NCBI RefSeq assembly: GCF_040448695.1
Contig: NZ_CP159307.1
Coordinates: 1,054,001-1,118,000, forward strand
Length of the DNA stretch: 64,000 bases
DNA from: Dehalogenimonas sp. 4OHTPN
GTDB lineage: Bacteria > Chloroflexota > Dehalococcoidia > Dehalococcoidales > Dehalococcoidaceae
Reading direction: 5' to 3'
Below, in pieces: positions 23,671 through 32,970 of the stretch. Both the position numbers and the translations under genes were made by a program. How positions within the stretch are numbered: the stretch's first letter is position 1; each line of letters begins with the position of its first letter. The notes beneath the pieces were generated by a model that searched no databases, was not told the DNA's origin, and saw only the letters and a list, made by a program, of their open reading frames with translations.

Positions 23671-25807
23671 GCAAACTCCCGGCTGGCAATACTGCTTTCG
23701 TGCAACGGCCTCTGAGAACTGCGACATCTCTAATCAATGCGATTATCCTCGGGTCGGTTTGGATTTCTTCAATTGACCGAAGGTTGAGAATCCTCCAATT
23801 CGGATACTCGTTTACCGTACCTGGGATATTTTGCGCTCGGTAGTCTCCTAGCAGGTCAGCGATGTTCAGCAGCAAGATTGGCTCACTGCCCGAGGCCAGC
23901 AATCGTATAAAGGCTCTATATACTTCATCGGCGGAGGGGTCTGTTCTATAGATCAAACCTTGGTCTCTCAGACACTCAAGCATTGAGGTGATTCCATTTT
24001 TCCGCTGCGTAGATTCATCCTTGGCCTCTGCCGGATCGAGAACGCCAGCGGCAGTGCGTTCCGCTATATCCGAAGAGTTAAAAAATGCCGTGAAAGGATG
24101 CATGTCATGAGTATTCATAGAGGCTGCTGCATTGTTCGGTACAGGTGCGAAACAATTCCTGTTACCGAATAACATCTCGGACTGGGCGATGAAACTCCGA
24201 AGGATGCCGCGGCGGCGCATAGACCGTCTAACCTCTGCCGGAACCAACCCCAGATCCTCCCCCACAACCACGGCTTCGTTTCGGAAAGATTCTAAACATA
24301 CCACAGCGTAGAGTTCTTCAGCTCGATAGTGGATGTATAAGCCTTCGGATGGATTGAGTCCGGGCGGGATCCAGAATAAACGGTGGAACCCCATAATGTG
24401 ATCCAGGCGCAGTATCTTTCCGAACTGGAAATGGTGCTGTAAGACCTGAATAAAGTATTTGTAGCCGTTGTGCCGCATGCGTTCCGGGTGCGGCGGCCTG
24501 AATCCCCAGTTCTGACCGCTGAGGAATACCGGATCGGGCGGCGCCCCGACCGAGACATCTTCAGCAAAATCGTCCTGAAACCGCCGAGCATCCCAGCCCT
24601 CGGGATGAGTTCCGAGAGGCAGGTCTAAAAACAGCTTGATACCCTTCATATTTAGTTCGGAGTACAACCCTTCCATTTGTTTCTGAATCGAGAACTGGGT
24701 AAATAAATAGTACCCGACTGGAGTATTAGCTAAACTTGAAAACTGTATATCATGGTCGCCCGGTGAAATCTGGCTGGAGGTTTGCCCCATTTCCTTTGAT
24801 GTGCGGAAACGAGCGTATTCGATTGCCTCAGGACGTGCAATCATGAATGCCAAGAATTCCCGGTAACGTACGGTCTCGGTGTTTGAGAAAAAATACCCGG
24901 ACAGCATCTCCAGGACTCGGCGTTTTAGAGTTGCCTGCCGGCCGTAGTGCACCAGTGCTGATTCGTGAAGGCTTTCCGCTTCAGCAGCAAACTCTTGCGA
25001 GTCTAGCAATTCTCTGGCTTCGCCACAGGCGGCTAACTCAGGCAGCGATTCAAGATTAATGTAAAAATCATTCCAAAACAGGCGGCTGACTGGTGAATAG
25101 GGACTGGGGTTCGATGAGTATTCCAAGAATATAGGTAGCAGCGGCAGCGTGGCGATCACTGATGCCCCGTGGGTCCCACTCCATTCGGCTAGCCGACGGA
25201 AATCAGAGAGATCACCTGCTCCCAGGCTGGTTTCAGAGTGAAGCGAATAAACCGGGCTGAATATTCCCCATCGGGGGGAGCCACCTTTATCTGAATAGGC
25301 TTGTTGCGGGGCTGATATGATCAGTGAACGGTACATCCGCCTGGTGACGTAAATTCTAAGATCGTGATAGCCGTACGGCATGATGCCTTTCACCGGCAGT
25401 TTATGAGTTGGTGTTCGTTGAAATTCCCTTGTTTGTTTGTGATCAATCTGAGTGACGGTACAATCTGAAGATTTCCAACAATAATTCAGAACTCGGCCTT
25501 CCTCCAGAGTGATGGTCGCTGAGACGATTCCGTTGAATTTACGAGGCAGTGTCACTGGAATAGGGCGTAGTCTGCCGCTCCAGGCCACCAGTATCGGTTG
25601 GACTGCCTGCCGTCGTTTTGCCGCAGTGAGACGTCTCAATACCCGAGGTGCGTCAGTCTCATCCTCGATGTGGACACCCAAACCTCGTAACGCGCCGATG
25701 ATCGCCTGCGCCGAAGCTTTTTTAAGACGTCTGTGCATGTCGCGATAGGCTGTTTGAATGCCGCAGGCGATGGCCAGGTTAATTAGCTCTGGATTTACTT
25801 TAGCCAA
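23663..25807 (-). CDS. malQ: 4-alpha-glucanotransferase (amylomaltase)
   Basis: 714 residues, GH77. An N-terminal extension of about 190 residues precedes the barrel, which begins near RWGIFSPVYSLHSE. Catalytic motifs are LRLDHIMGF (nucleophile Asp), VVGEDLGLVP (acid/base Glu) and MNTHDMHPF (third Asp), all intact. It disproportionates maltodextrins. The start is TTG at 25807 with GGAAG about five bases upstream. It forms a unit with the GH57 gene and is divergent from glgP, matching a glycogen degradation module. Confidence 0.92.
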   Translation of the reverse strand: MAKVNPELINLAIACGIQTAYRDMHRRLKKASAQAIIGALRGLGVHIEDETDAPRVLRRLTAAKRRQAVQPILVAWSGRLRPIPVTLPRKFNGIVSATITLEEGRVLNYCWKSSDCTVTQIDHKQTREFQRTPTHKLPVKGIMPYGYHDLRIYVTRRMYRSLIISAPQQAYSDKGGSPRWGIFSPVYSLHSETSLGAGDLSDFRRLAEWSGTHGASVIATLPLLPIFLEYSSNPSPYSPVSRLFWNDFYINLESLPELAACGEARELLDSQEFAAEAESLHESALVHYGRQATLKRRVLEMLSGYFFSNTETVRYREFLAFMIARPEAIEYARFRTSKEMGQTSSQISPGDHDIQFSSLANTPVGYYLFTQFSIQKQMEGLYSELNMKGIKLFLDLPLGTHPEGWDARRFQDDFAEDVSVGAPPDPVFLSGQNWGFRPPHPERMRHNGYKYFIQVLQHHFQFGKILRLDHIMGFHRLFWIPPGLNPSEGLYIHYRAEELYAVVCLESFRNEAVVVGEDLGLVPAEVRRSMRRRGILRSFIAQSEMLFGNRNCFAPVPNNAAASMNTHDMHPFTAFFNSSDIAERTAAGVLDPAEAKDESTQRKNGITSMLECLRDQGLIYRTDPSADEVYRAFIRLLASGSEPILLLNIADLLGDYRAQNIPGTVNEYPNWRILNLRSIEEIQTDPRIIALIRDVAVLRGRCTKAVLPAGSLHD

Positions 25808-25852
25808 CCATACTTCCCATCTTCACTTAGCCGGATTATACCGGGTAATGGC

Positions 25853-25881
25853 TTGACTTGAAAAAAGGCGGCAAGGATAAT
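25853..25881 (+). promoter_or_regulatory. Promoter of the alpha-glucan phosphorylase gene
   Basis: TTGACT, 17 bases and GATAAT. The -10 box overlaps an in-frame ATG at 25880, which therefore cannot be the translation start. The next in-frame ATG, at 25928, is used instead. Confidence 0.7.
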
Positions 25882-25927
25882 GAGTGCTAATTGTTCAAAC
25901 GATGCAACGCTTAAGGACTGCCGCTTA

Positions 25928-28081
25928 ATGGATTTACAACAACTTACGTCACGGATGCCGGGGCGCATCTCGCGTTTGGCAGAGCTTTCAAACAATTTAT
26001 GGTGGAGCTGGAATTTACCAGCTCGTGAACTTTTCGAATCGATAGATGCGAGATTATGGCGAACTTCAGGTCATAATCCGGTACGCCTTCTGGCTGAAGT
26101 TGAAACCAAACGGCTCGACAGCCTGGCTGTGGATCAGGAATTCCTTATAAAGTATGACCAAGCGATTGGAGAATTCGACAGCGTCATCAAAGACGGCAAC
26201 ACCTGGGCATCACGAAACTATAAGGGTGTTTTCAAAAAACCTATTGCGTATTTTTCGATGGAATTTGCCGTTCATAACTCCTTGCCGATGTATGCCGGCG
26301 GCCTAGGGGTACTTGCTGGCGATATATGCAAAGAAGCTTCTGACCTTGGTCTGCCGTTCGTCGGCGTCGGCTTCATGTACCCGGAAGGGTATTTCCATCA
26401 GCGCATCAGTGACGAAGGCTGGCAAATAGAACATTACCGACAACTCGACTTCGATCTGGCTCCTGTTTCGAAGGTAACCATGCCTGACGGCAGCCAATTC
26501 ATCATGAGCCTGAGCCTCGGGGATAAAACTGTTTTCATTACAGCGTGGGAAGTCAAGGTGGGCAGGAGTACTCTCTACCTGCTAGACACTAACTTGCCGG
26601 AGAATGCCCCCGGTGATCGAGAACTCTCAGCCAGGCTTTATAGTGCGGGCAAAGATATCAGGCTGCAGCAAGAATACATATTGGGAATCGGCGGCGTCAG
26701 GCTGCTTCGCCTGTTAGGCGTTGATCCGGCGGCCTGGCATTGCAACGAAGGTCATACATCGTTCCTGCTGGTCGAACTGCTCAGAGAGCACCTTTTGGAA
26801 GGGGAAGCATTCGAAGAAGCGGTTGATAGAGTCAGGGCTGCAACAATATTTACCACCCATACCCCTGTTCCAGCCGGACACGATACCTTTGATGAATCGA
26901 TGATCGAACGTTATTTTTGTTGCTTCTGGGAAAGCTTGGCACTTGACCGGAAGCGCTTCATGTCCTTGGGTCAAGCCTATCCAGGCGAACCGTTCAACAT
27001 GACAGTTCTGGGGATGAACCTTTCAAAAAACATCAATGCCGTGAGTAAAATTCATGGAGAAGTCTCGCGCCGCATGTGGCAGCGTCTTTATCCCCAAACT
27101 CCTGAGTCTGCTGTTCCCATTCGCCATGTCACTAACGGTATTCATGTGCCCACCTGGCTGACACCAGGAATGTCAAAACTGTTTGCAAAATCCTTTGGAT
27201 CAAACTGGTATCAGCGGAGACAAGAGATTACATTTCGTCAAGCGGTGGAGACTCTCCCGGACGAAGCGTTATGGCAGGTGCACCAAGACCGTAAGCAACG
27301 GCTGGCGCATTATATCAGAGAGCAAGCGCGCCAGGAATGGGGGGGAATTGACGTATCCAGCCGGCGGCTGGTGGCTTTGGGAGCGATGCTCGACCCTGAG
27401 GTGCTGATCGTCGGTTTTGTCCGCCGCTTTGTTGAGTATAAACGGCCGACACTTCTATTCAAAGATATTGAACGCCTCAAAACGATTGTTCGCAACTGGC
27501 AGCGGCCGGTGCAGTTCATATTTGCCGGCAAGTCTCACCCGGCTGATTATATGGCAAAAGAGCTGATTCATCGGGTGTATAGCCAGGCGACCGATCGTGA
27601 GTTTGAAGGCAGGATTTGTTTTATTGAAGACTATGATCTCCACCTCGCCAGGTACCTTGTATCAGGTGTTGATGTCTGGTTGAACAACCCGCGGCGTATG
27701 TTAGAAGCCAGCGGGACTTCCGGTATGAAAGCGGCGATCAACGGCGTTCCCAACGCCAGCATTTTAGATGGCTGGTGGCATGAAGGATTTACCGGCCGGA
27801 ACGGGTGGGCTATCGGCGGCTCCCTAAAGCCGGAGGATCCAAATACAGAAGATATCCAGGACGCCTCTGAACTCTACCGGCTGCTCGAGGAACAGATTAT
27901 CCCGATGTTTTATGAGCGCGACACGGCAGATATTCCCCGGCGCTGGCTGAAGATCTGCAAGGAAGCCATCGCTTCGACGCTATTTTCCTTTTCAGCCTCC
28001 AGGATGATGATGGAATATGCTGAAATGATGTACGTGCCGATAGTTCAGAGCGCGGCTACCGTAGCAATTCAATCCGAATAA
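25928..28081 (+). CDS. glgP: Alpha-glucan phosphorylase
   Basis: 717 residues of the short bacterial/archaeal phosphorylase type, with an N-terminal DUF3417 part (NNLWWSWNLPAREL near residue 20). It releases glucose 1-phosphate from glycogen or maltodextrin using PLP. Visible motifs are CNEGHTSFLLVEL, FTTHTPVPAGHD and the PLP-lysine segment EASGTSGMKAAINGV. The start at ATG 25928 is set by the promoter position; AAGGA lies ten bases upstream. It is divergent from malQ-GH57, with only about 120 bases between start codons, so the two units may share control. Confidence 0.92.
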   Translation: MDLQQLTSRMPGRISRLAELSNNLWWSWNLPARELFESIDARLWRTSGHNPVRLLAEVETKRLDSLAVDQEFLIKYDQAIGEFDSVIKDGNTWASRNYKGVFKKPIAYFSMEFAVHNSLPMYAGGLGVLAGDICKEASDLGLPFVGVGFMYPEGYFHQRISDEGWQIEHYRQLDFDLAPVSKVTMPDGSQFIMSLSLGDKTVFITAWEVKVGRSTLYLLDTNLPENAPGDRELSARLYSAGKDIRLQQEYILGIGGVRLLRLLGVDPAAWHCNEGHTSFLLVELLREHLLEGEAFEEAVDRVRAATIFTTHTPVPAGHDTFDESMIERYFCCFWESLALDRKRFMSLGQAYPGEPFNMTVLGMNLSKNINAVSKIHGEVSRRMWQRLYPQTPESAVPIRHVTNGIHVPTWLTPGMSKLFAKSFGSNWYQRRQEITFRQAVETLPDEALWQVHQDRKQRLAHYIREQARQEWGGIDVSSRRLVALGAMLDPEVLIVGFVRRFVEYKRPTLLFKDIERLKTIVRNWQRPVQFIFAGKSHPADYMAKELIHRVYSQATDREFEGRICFIEDYDLHLARYLVSGVDVWLNNPRRMLEASGTSGMKAAINGVPNASILDGWWHEGFTGRNGWAIGGSLKPEDPNTEDIQDASELYRLLEEQIIPMFYERDTADIPRRWLKICKEAIASTLFSFSASRMMMEYAEMMYVPIVQSAATVAIQSE

Positions 28082-28089
28082 GCCAGATA

Positions 28090-29169
28090 TTACTTCCATG
28101 TCCAGGTGCTGTTGACAAAGAAATTCCAACCGAAGGCGGCAATGATCCCGACTGCTGCTGATAAGATATAATGGAGTCCCATTAACTCGGTCAACGCTGC
28201 CAGCAGGCAAACGTAAATGATTAAGCCTCCCAGACTGGTGGTGTTAAAACGCCACAGCCGGCTCACGAATCTTGATCCATCGCGTTTTCGGTCGCTAAAA
28301 GTGAATCGGTCATTTAATATAAAATTGCAAATAACCGAAATCTCGAAAGCTATTGCGCCAGCCAACAGGTAGTTAAAACCGACAGCTTCCCGCAACAAAG
28401 CTATCAAACTCAAGTTAACCACTGAACCGCTGAGCCCCACGCCGATAAACTTTAGCATCCTTCGGAGTTCACCGGTACGTCGCATCAAGGAAACGAGATG
28501 TCTTATATAGTCAGTCTGGGTTATCATTGATAATTTGGTCGTTCCGGCTCGGCGGTTTTTAAAAACATAAGGCACTTCAACGGTTTTAGTTGACCTTCCT
28601 AGGCAGATGACTTCCAGTAGTATTTTATAACCTACCGGACTTAATCCCACGCCGAAGATAACCTCGCGTCGAAATAAAAAACAGCCGCTCATCGGGTCCT
28701 TAATCCCCCTGGTTGACGGAAGCAACAGGTGGGCAAGAAATACCGCGCCTCGTGAGATTAGTTTTCTGATAAATGACCAGTTGCCGACGCTGCCGTCCGG
28801 AACATAACGGCTGGCGATAGCTAGTTCGGCGCCTGTTTGGTTTACCGCTGCCACCAACCGGCTCATCACTTCCGGCGGGTGTTGAAGATCAGCGTCCATG
28901 ACGCCAATCAATTCGCCTTTGGCTGCGTTAAACCCGTCGACAACAGCTGAAGCCAGGCCGCGTTTATCGGTTCTGACGATCACACTTGCGGGAAATTGTT
29001 TAGAAAAACGACGAACAATGTCTGCGGTTCCATCAGGCGAGTTGTCATCGATTACCAGAACATCAAAAGGGTACCCTCTCATCGCCGAGTATACCTGTTC
29101 CAGCAGTATCGGTACGTTGGCGGCTTCTTTAAATGTTGGTACCACAATTGTTAAATGAGGCTTATTCAT
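28090..29169 (-). CDS. Family 2 glycosyltransferase fused to a GtrA-like membrane domain
   Basis: 359 residues. A dolichol-phosphate mannose synthase-like GT2 domain (about 1-230) has VVPTFKEAANV, VIDDNSPDGT and MDADLQHPPE. A GtrA domain (about 235-355) with four membrane segments follows. It probably loads a sugar onto a polyprenyl phosphate and helps flip it. ATG 29169 lacks a ribosome-binding site. A promoter (TTGACG-17-TAGCAT) ends seven bases before it, suggesting a leaderless mRNA. A 54-codon extension would overlap the divergent Crp gene and is rejected. Confidence 0.88.
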   Translation of the reverse strand: MNKPHLTIVVPTFKEAANVPILLEQVYSAMRGYPFDVLVIDDNSPDGTADIVRRFSKQFPASVIVRTDKRGLASAVVDGFNAAKGELIGVMDADLQHPPEVMSRLVAAVNQTGAELAIASRYVPDGSVGNWSFIRKLISRGAVFLAHLLLPSTRGIKDPMSGCFLFRREVIFGVGLSPVGYKILLEVICLGRSTKTVEVPYVFKNRRAGTTKLSMITQTDYIRHLVSLMRRTGELRRMLKFIGVGLSGSVVNLSLIALLREAVGFNYLLAGAIAFEISVICNFILNDRFTFSDRKRDGSRFVSRLWRFNTTSLGGLIIYVCLLAALTELMGLHYILSAAVGIIAAFGWNFFVNSTWTWK

Positions 29170-29176
29170 GGCCACA

Positions 29177-29205
29177 ATGCTATCTGAGCAGGTACAAGGC
29201 GTCAA
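29177..29205 (-). promoter_or_regulatory. Promoter of the GT2-GtrA gene
   Basis: On the minus strand TTGACG, 17 bases and TAGCAT, then seven bases to ATG 29169. An FNR-like box abuts its -35 side, centred about 44 bases before the predicted start. That is close to the classical activating position. Confidence 0.45.
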
Positions 29206-29206
29206 G

Positions 29207-29220
29207 TTGATTCCAATCAC
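29207..29220. promoter_or_regulatory. FNR/Crp-type operator in the divergent promoter
   Basis: TTGAT TCCA ATCAC matches the FNR consensus TTGAT-N4-ATCAA at nine of ten positions. It lies between the divergent GT2-GtrA and Crp/Fnr genes, so autoregulation and control of the glycosyltransferase are plausible. Confidence 0.55.
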
Positions 29221-29236
29221 TGGCCGGAGGACTTCA

Positions 29237-29265
29237 TTGCCGGAAGTACCGGCAGTGTCTATAAT
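29237..29265 (+). promoter_or_regulatory. Promoter of the Crp/Fnr gene
   Basis: TTGCCG, 17 bases and TATAAT, then seven bases to ATG 29273. This excludes the longer in-frame ORF that begins at 29168 and predicts an mRNA starting at the ATG. Confidence 0.6.
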
Positions 29266-29272
29266 TTCAAGT

Positions 29273-29956
29273 ATGACCGGATCTAATGTCACGCTGAACA
29301 TCATTAGTAAAGAAGAACTTATTGCCCGCAATCCTTATTTTATCGGGCTTTCAACCGGCGAAATGAAAGAGGTCTTCCAACTGACGTTTGAGCGGCAGGT
29401 TGGGCGCGGTGAGATTGTCACCTTAGAAGGCGGAGCCGACCGTAATCTCTACCTGGTAGCTTCCGGAGCGTTAAAAATATACAACACCTCCTCAGGGGGT
29501 AAAGAACAGATAGTCAGACTTGTCAGGCCGGGCGACAGTTTCAACGACGTCGCCGCTTTTGATGGCGGCATCGTACCAGCAACAGTACAATCCTTAACTC
29601 CAGCACTTCTGTATTCTATCAGCGGCCCGGCGTTGCTGGAGAGAGCCTGCCGTTTAGGCGGACTTGCTCCGAATATTGCCCGCCTGCTTGCCGGCAGAGT
29701 AAGGGATCTGAGCAGCCTTGTGGCCGATCTTTCTTTCAGACCGGTATCCGGGCGTCTGGCGCGTATCCTGCTTGACCAGATGAACCTAGAGTCGGCGCCA
29801 TTTTTGACACAGAAGGATCTGGCTTCAATGGCAGGCACTGCCCGAGAAGTGGTGGCGCGGGCGCTTAAAGGGCTGGAGGACGAAGGTATTATCATGGTAG
29901 ACCGTCATAAGATCGTTATCAAAGACCGGGTAAAACTTGAGGATAAAGCCGCATGA
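29273..29956 (+). CDS. Crp/Fnr-family transcriptional regulator
   Basis: 227 residues. The cyclic-nucleotide-binding-fold sensor domain (about 15-130) contains GEIVTLEGGADRNLYLVASGALKIY. A long dimerisation helix follows, then a winged HTH with LTQKDLASMAGTAREVVARALKGLEDEGII. The recognition helix G-T-A-R-E-V-V-x-R is of the FNR/Dnr group, which reads TTGAT half-sites. No cysteine cluster for an oxygen-sensing [4Fe-4S] is seen at the N-terminus, so the signal is unknown. The stop overlaps the ferredoxin ATG by four bases, so they are coupled. Confidence 0.9.
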   Translation: MTGSNVTLNIISKEELIARNPYFIGLSTGEMKEVFQLTFERQVGRGEIVTLEGGADRNLYLVASGALKIYNTSSGGKEQIVRLVRPGDSFNDVAAFDGGIVPATVQSLTPALLYSISGPALLERACRLGGLAPNIARLLAGRVRDLSSLVADLSFRPVSGRLARILLDQMNLESAPFLTQKDLASMAGTAREVVARALKGLEDEGIIMVDRHKIVIKDRVKLEDKAA

Positions 29957-30219
29957 TGAAAGTCACATACATTTCGGCGGCACCTGTCGATAATAGATAT
30001 GTGGGTCCTGCAATAAAAATTGATCAGGTTTTATGCGATGGTTGTAATTTATGCCTGGCTGCCTGCAGCCGAGGTGTTCTGGCGGTTGTGGAAAACAGGA
30101 TTTCTTGTCTTGAAACCGATGCTTGCGGTGACTGCGGGGTTTGTGAGTATATCTGCAGTCGCGGTGCTATCCGTTGGGAATATGAATTGGTCTCAATGGA
30201 GTCAAAGCCTGAGTGTTGA
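29953..30219 (+). CDS. Two-cluster ferredoxin-like protein coupled to the Crp/Fnr regulator
   Basis: 88 residues with two [4Fe-4S] motifs, CDGCNLCLAAC and CGDCGVCEYIC. Each is followed by SRG where most ferredoxins have a proline after the fourth Cys. The start is ATG 29953, inside the ATGATGA overlap with the regulator stop. A regulator and ferredoxin translated together suggest a redox-sensing pair, which is inference. The convergent YihY gene begins 21 bases later on the other strand. Confidence 0.85.
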   Translation: MMKVTYISAAPVDNRYVGPAIKIDQVLCDGCNLCLAACSRGVLAVVENRISCLETDACGDCGVCEYICSRGAIRWEYELVSMESKPEC

Positions 30220-30240
30220 CTATGCAGCCCATGGCTTGAT

Positions 30241-31128
30241 TTAGATAGGCTTATCGGCATCAAGCGTAAGAATTCCATCCGCCAGACGGCGTACCTGGTC
30301 GTTGAAAACACTTCCGGCAAGAAGTATCAATCCAGAAAGGTAGATCCAGATCATTAAAGCGATGGCCGAATAGATTGGGCCGTAGATGACCGTAATCCGC
30401 GAAAACTGCTCCACAAAGTAGATAAAAACATACCTCAGGACTTCAAACAAGGCTGTTGCCAGTACCGCTCCCGGCCAGATATAGTGCCAAGGGTGCCTGG
30501 TCGTTGGAAGATAGGTATACATAACGATAAAAACGACCCAGGTAAGAATAGAGCCCACCGCAAGCAACGCGGCGTTTGTCGTGTTCCCGAAGAAAGGGAT
30601 GACTACTGCGGGGAGTAAATTAAAAACCGTTGGCAATACACCCGAGACTAAGAATAGGAAACCTGCTCCCAGTGATAGTACAATATCCCGGGGTTTTCGC
30701 AGATAAAAAGGTCGTCGTTCGGATACGCCGCAAGACCTATTTAAGGCCACGCCAATAGCTGTGAACATATTTGAACTGGTCCATAACAGGGCGATAAAAC
30801 TAACTGCGCCGACAATATTCCGTGAGGCGATAATGCTTTCGATATTTTCCACAACAATATCGGCGGCGATAGGCAGGTTGTCTTCCATGAAGCGGAGAAT
30901 AGCCTGCTGAACTGTTTCGGAAGGCAAAAATATGCCGGCCAAAGCGATAAATCCTAGCAGCAACGGAAACAGCGACAGCATCGCGAAATAAGCAACTCCG
31001 GCCGCCAGGTGGGAAGCATCGTCTCTGCCAAGTTCCTCGATGGTACCGACCGCCAAACGGATGCCGGTAATGGATAACAACCGGTCTTTAAGTCGGTTGA
31101 ACCTATTTTTGAAAGATCGTCGCGTCAT
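30241..31128 (-). CDS. YihY/BrkB-family inner membrane protein
   Basis: 295 residues with six predicted membrane segments between about residues 40 and 275. Family markers are the N-terminal DDASHLAAGVAYFAMLSLFPLLL and the central LLWTSSNMF. Once annotated as ribonuclease BN, this family is now regarded as membrane proteins of uncertain role. The start lies inside the end of the AI-2E gene (26-base overlap) and has no ribosome-binding site, so translation is probably coupled. Confidence 0.9.
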   Translation of the reverse strand: MTRRSFKNRFNRLKDRLLSITGIRLAVGTIEELGRDDASHLAAGVAYFAMLSLFPLLLGFIALAGIFLPSETVQQAILRFMEDNLPIAADIVVENIESIIASRNIVGAVSFIALLWTSSNMFTAIGVALNRSCGVSERRPFYLRKPRDIVLSLGAGFLFLVSGVLPTVFNLLPAVVIPFFGNTTNAALLAVGSILTWVVFIVMYTYLPTTRHPWHYIWPGAVLATALFEVLRYVFIYFVEQFSRITVIYGPIYSAIALMIWIYLSGLILLAGSVFNDQVRRLADGILTLDADKPI

Positions 31129-32227
31129 GATGCAACAAAGGCAGGTGGTCTTCTAAGCGGGAGGCGTCGTTCAGGTAATAGAATATCTGAACAATGGTTG
31201 CCGTTAGAGGTACTGCGAGCAGAATACCCCATATTCCAGCGGTATAAGCGCCGAGTACGAGCAAAAGTAATGCCACCGCTGGATGAATATGTAGTAATTG
31301 CCCCTGGATCCGCGGCACCAGGAGGTTGTTCTCCATCAGTTGTACAAACAAGAACAAACCAATCACCCAGATGACAAGGTCGGGATAGGTTGCTAGTATT
31401 ATGATCAGGGCAAAAAGCCCGCTGATCCACGGTCCGATGGTCGGCACCATCTCGAATACGCCGGCGATCAATGCCAGAAGCAAAGCCAGTCCGAAATTCA
31501 CCCGCATTAGTAGTAAACCGATGAAAGTCACGCTGCCGACTATGCTTCCCAACAATAACTGAGCCCGGAGGTACCGTCCAAGTACTCCTCCGATGATTGT
31601 CAGGACGTTGCGGGTATGGATTGCCGCCTGGCGGGGGAGATTGTTATGCAGCGCGTTGCCCAGTTTCTCCCAATCTTTAAGCAGATAAAAAAGGAACATG
31701 GGCAGTGCAGCGAAGCCGAATATTACACCGATAGTATCGGGGATCAGATCGAAGCTCCGCCTGGCGAGATTCTCCAGAGCGGTTCCGATATTGCCGGTGA
31801 CATCGGTGACAAATTGATCAATGCGGGCTTGAATATCTGGCGAAAATTGCGTCCTCACCGATTCCAGAAGATTGGAGAAATAACTCATCACGGCATCAAC
31901 GATTTCGGAAGCATTGTCCAGCAGTTGATCCACCGTATTGATGAGGATTGCGATCATATAACTGGCGACCAGGACAATTAAAGCTGCCAACAACAATAAC
32001 ACGATAACCACCAGGATAACCCGGCGGTGTCGCCTCAATTTTTCAGGAAAGGTCACATGGCTTTCGAGCCAAACAACAGCCGGATGCAGGATGAAGGCGA
32101 CCAATACACCAATAAAAAACGGGAGAAGAACGCTTCTAAGTGTGTATGCAATGCTGAAAAATACGACTAGTATCGCTACGAATACTATCGAGCGCCAGTG
32201 GCGGGAAGTCAAATGAAGGGATTGCAC
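31103..32227 (-). CDS. AI-2E/PerM-family transporter
   Basis: 374 residues with about eight membrane segments. The N-terminal VVFFSIAYTLRSVLLPFFIGVLVAF and the C-terminal HIHPAVALLLLVLGAYTAGIWGILLAVPL region are typical of the PerM/AI-2E exporter family. Its substrates range from signals to Na+/H+ exchange, so the cargo cannot be told. The start is GTG at 32227. It heads a two-gene unit with YihY. Confidence 0.9.
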   Translation of the reverse strand: MQSLHLTSRHWRSIVFVAILVVFFSIAYTLRSVLLPFFIGVLVAFILHPAVVWLESHVTFPEKLRRHRRVILVVIVLLLLAALIVLVASYMIAILINTVDQLLDNASEIVDAVMSYFSNLLESVRTQFSPDIQARIDQFVTDVTGNIGTALENLARRSFDLIPDTIGVIFGFAALPMFLFYLLKDWEKLGNALHNNLPRQAAIHTRNVLTIIGGVLGRYLRAQLLLGSIVGSVTFIGLLLMRVNFGLALLLALIAGVFEMVPTIGPWISGLFALIIILATYPDLVIWVIGLFLFVQLMENNLLVPRIQGQLLHIHPAVALLLLVLGAYTAGIWGILLAVPLTATIVQIFYYLNDASRLEDHLPLLHHDATIFQK

Positions 32228-32299
32228 CGTCTATTCCAACATCGCTAGGCGCCAGGTATCAAATTGACGTCAGCCTCGGGCACCTGCGCGGTTAAGGAT

Positions 32300-32533
32300 T
32301 TACTGGGCAACAGGTGGCAGGCGGTTCTCCAGATTGTTCCTGGCCGCCGAAGCTCCTTCTTTAACTTTATCAGCCAATTCTTCAGCTTTGTCGGATAATT
32401 CAATGGCTTTTTCTTTGAGCAACGCGCGCGTGGCTGATCCTGGTTGCGGCGCGTACATGAATCCGATACCGATGCCGATAGCCACACCAAGAATAAGACC
32501 GATAGAGAAGTTGCCAGTAGAATCGCTGGACAT
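32300..32533 (-). CDS. YtxH-like small membrane protein
   Basis: 77 residues. A glycine-rich membrane helix (GLILGVAIGIGIGFMYAPQPG) is followed by an amphipathic helical tail (ELSDKAEELADKVKEGASAA). ATG 32533 is chosen since GGAGG is eight bases upstream, while the ATG two codons earlier sits too close to it. YtxH-type proteins accompany general stress or envelope functions. It is cotranscribed with the DUF948 gene, as in many Gram-positive bacteria. Confidence 0.82.
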   Translation of the reverse strand: MSSDSTGNFSIGLILGVAIGIGIGFMYAPQPGSATRALLKEKAIELSDKAEELADKVKEGASAARNNLENRLPPVAQ

Positions 32534-32535
32534 AG

Positions 32536-32820
32536 TCATTTCCTCCTATTGAAAATTACACCCAGCCCCGCCTTGAGACCCTGAAATAGAGCGGCGATTT
32601 CAATTACCGGCTTGATAAGTTCTTGGGTGGCAGTTTGGGTGAAATCTTCGACGCGGTCAGCGGCTTTTTCCAGTGAGGTCATAACAGTCTTGGAACGTTC
32701 ATAAATGGCGTTGGTTTTTCGGTAGATGGAAATAACCAGCAAAAGGATGACAATGCCGATAAGAATGGCGACGACGCCGCCTATTACTATCACCAGATCG
32801 CGATACCATTCAATACCCAT
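32536..32820 (-). CDS. DUF948-like membrane-anchored coiled-coil protein
   Basis: 94 residues with one N-terminal membrane helix (about 8-35) followed by a helical region (KTVMTSLEKAADRVEDFTQT). This matches DUF948 proteins that pair with YtxH. ATG 32820 is preceded by GGAGG four bases away. A 20-codon extension upstream is rejected. The stop TGA sits within the AGGAGGAAATGA that serves the downstream YtxH gene. Confidence 0.78.
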   Translation of the reverse strand: MGIEWYRDLVIVIGGVVAILIGIVILLLVISIYRKTNAIYERSKTVMTSLEKAADRVEDFTQTATQELIKPVIEIAALFQGLKAGLGVIFNRRK

Positions 32821-32970
32821 TTTGCCTCCAGTTGAACCGGCTAGCGCGTTTAGTTCAATCGTTCGAATTGATGATAACACGGGATATTAGGCGGTGCAAG
32901 TAACGGGATTAAAGTGCTCGTTTCCGGAATGCCGTGACCTCATGTCGTAAGGCTTCTGGCCGATGTCTGT

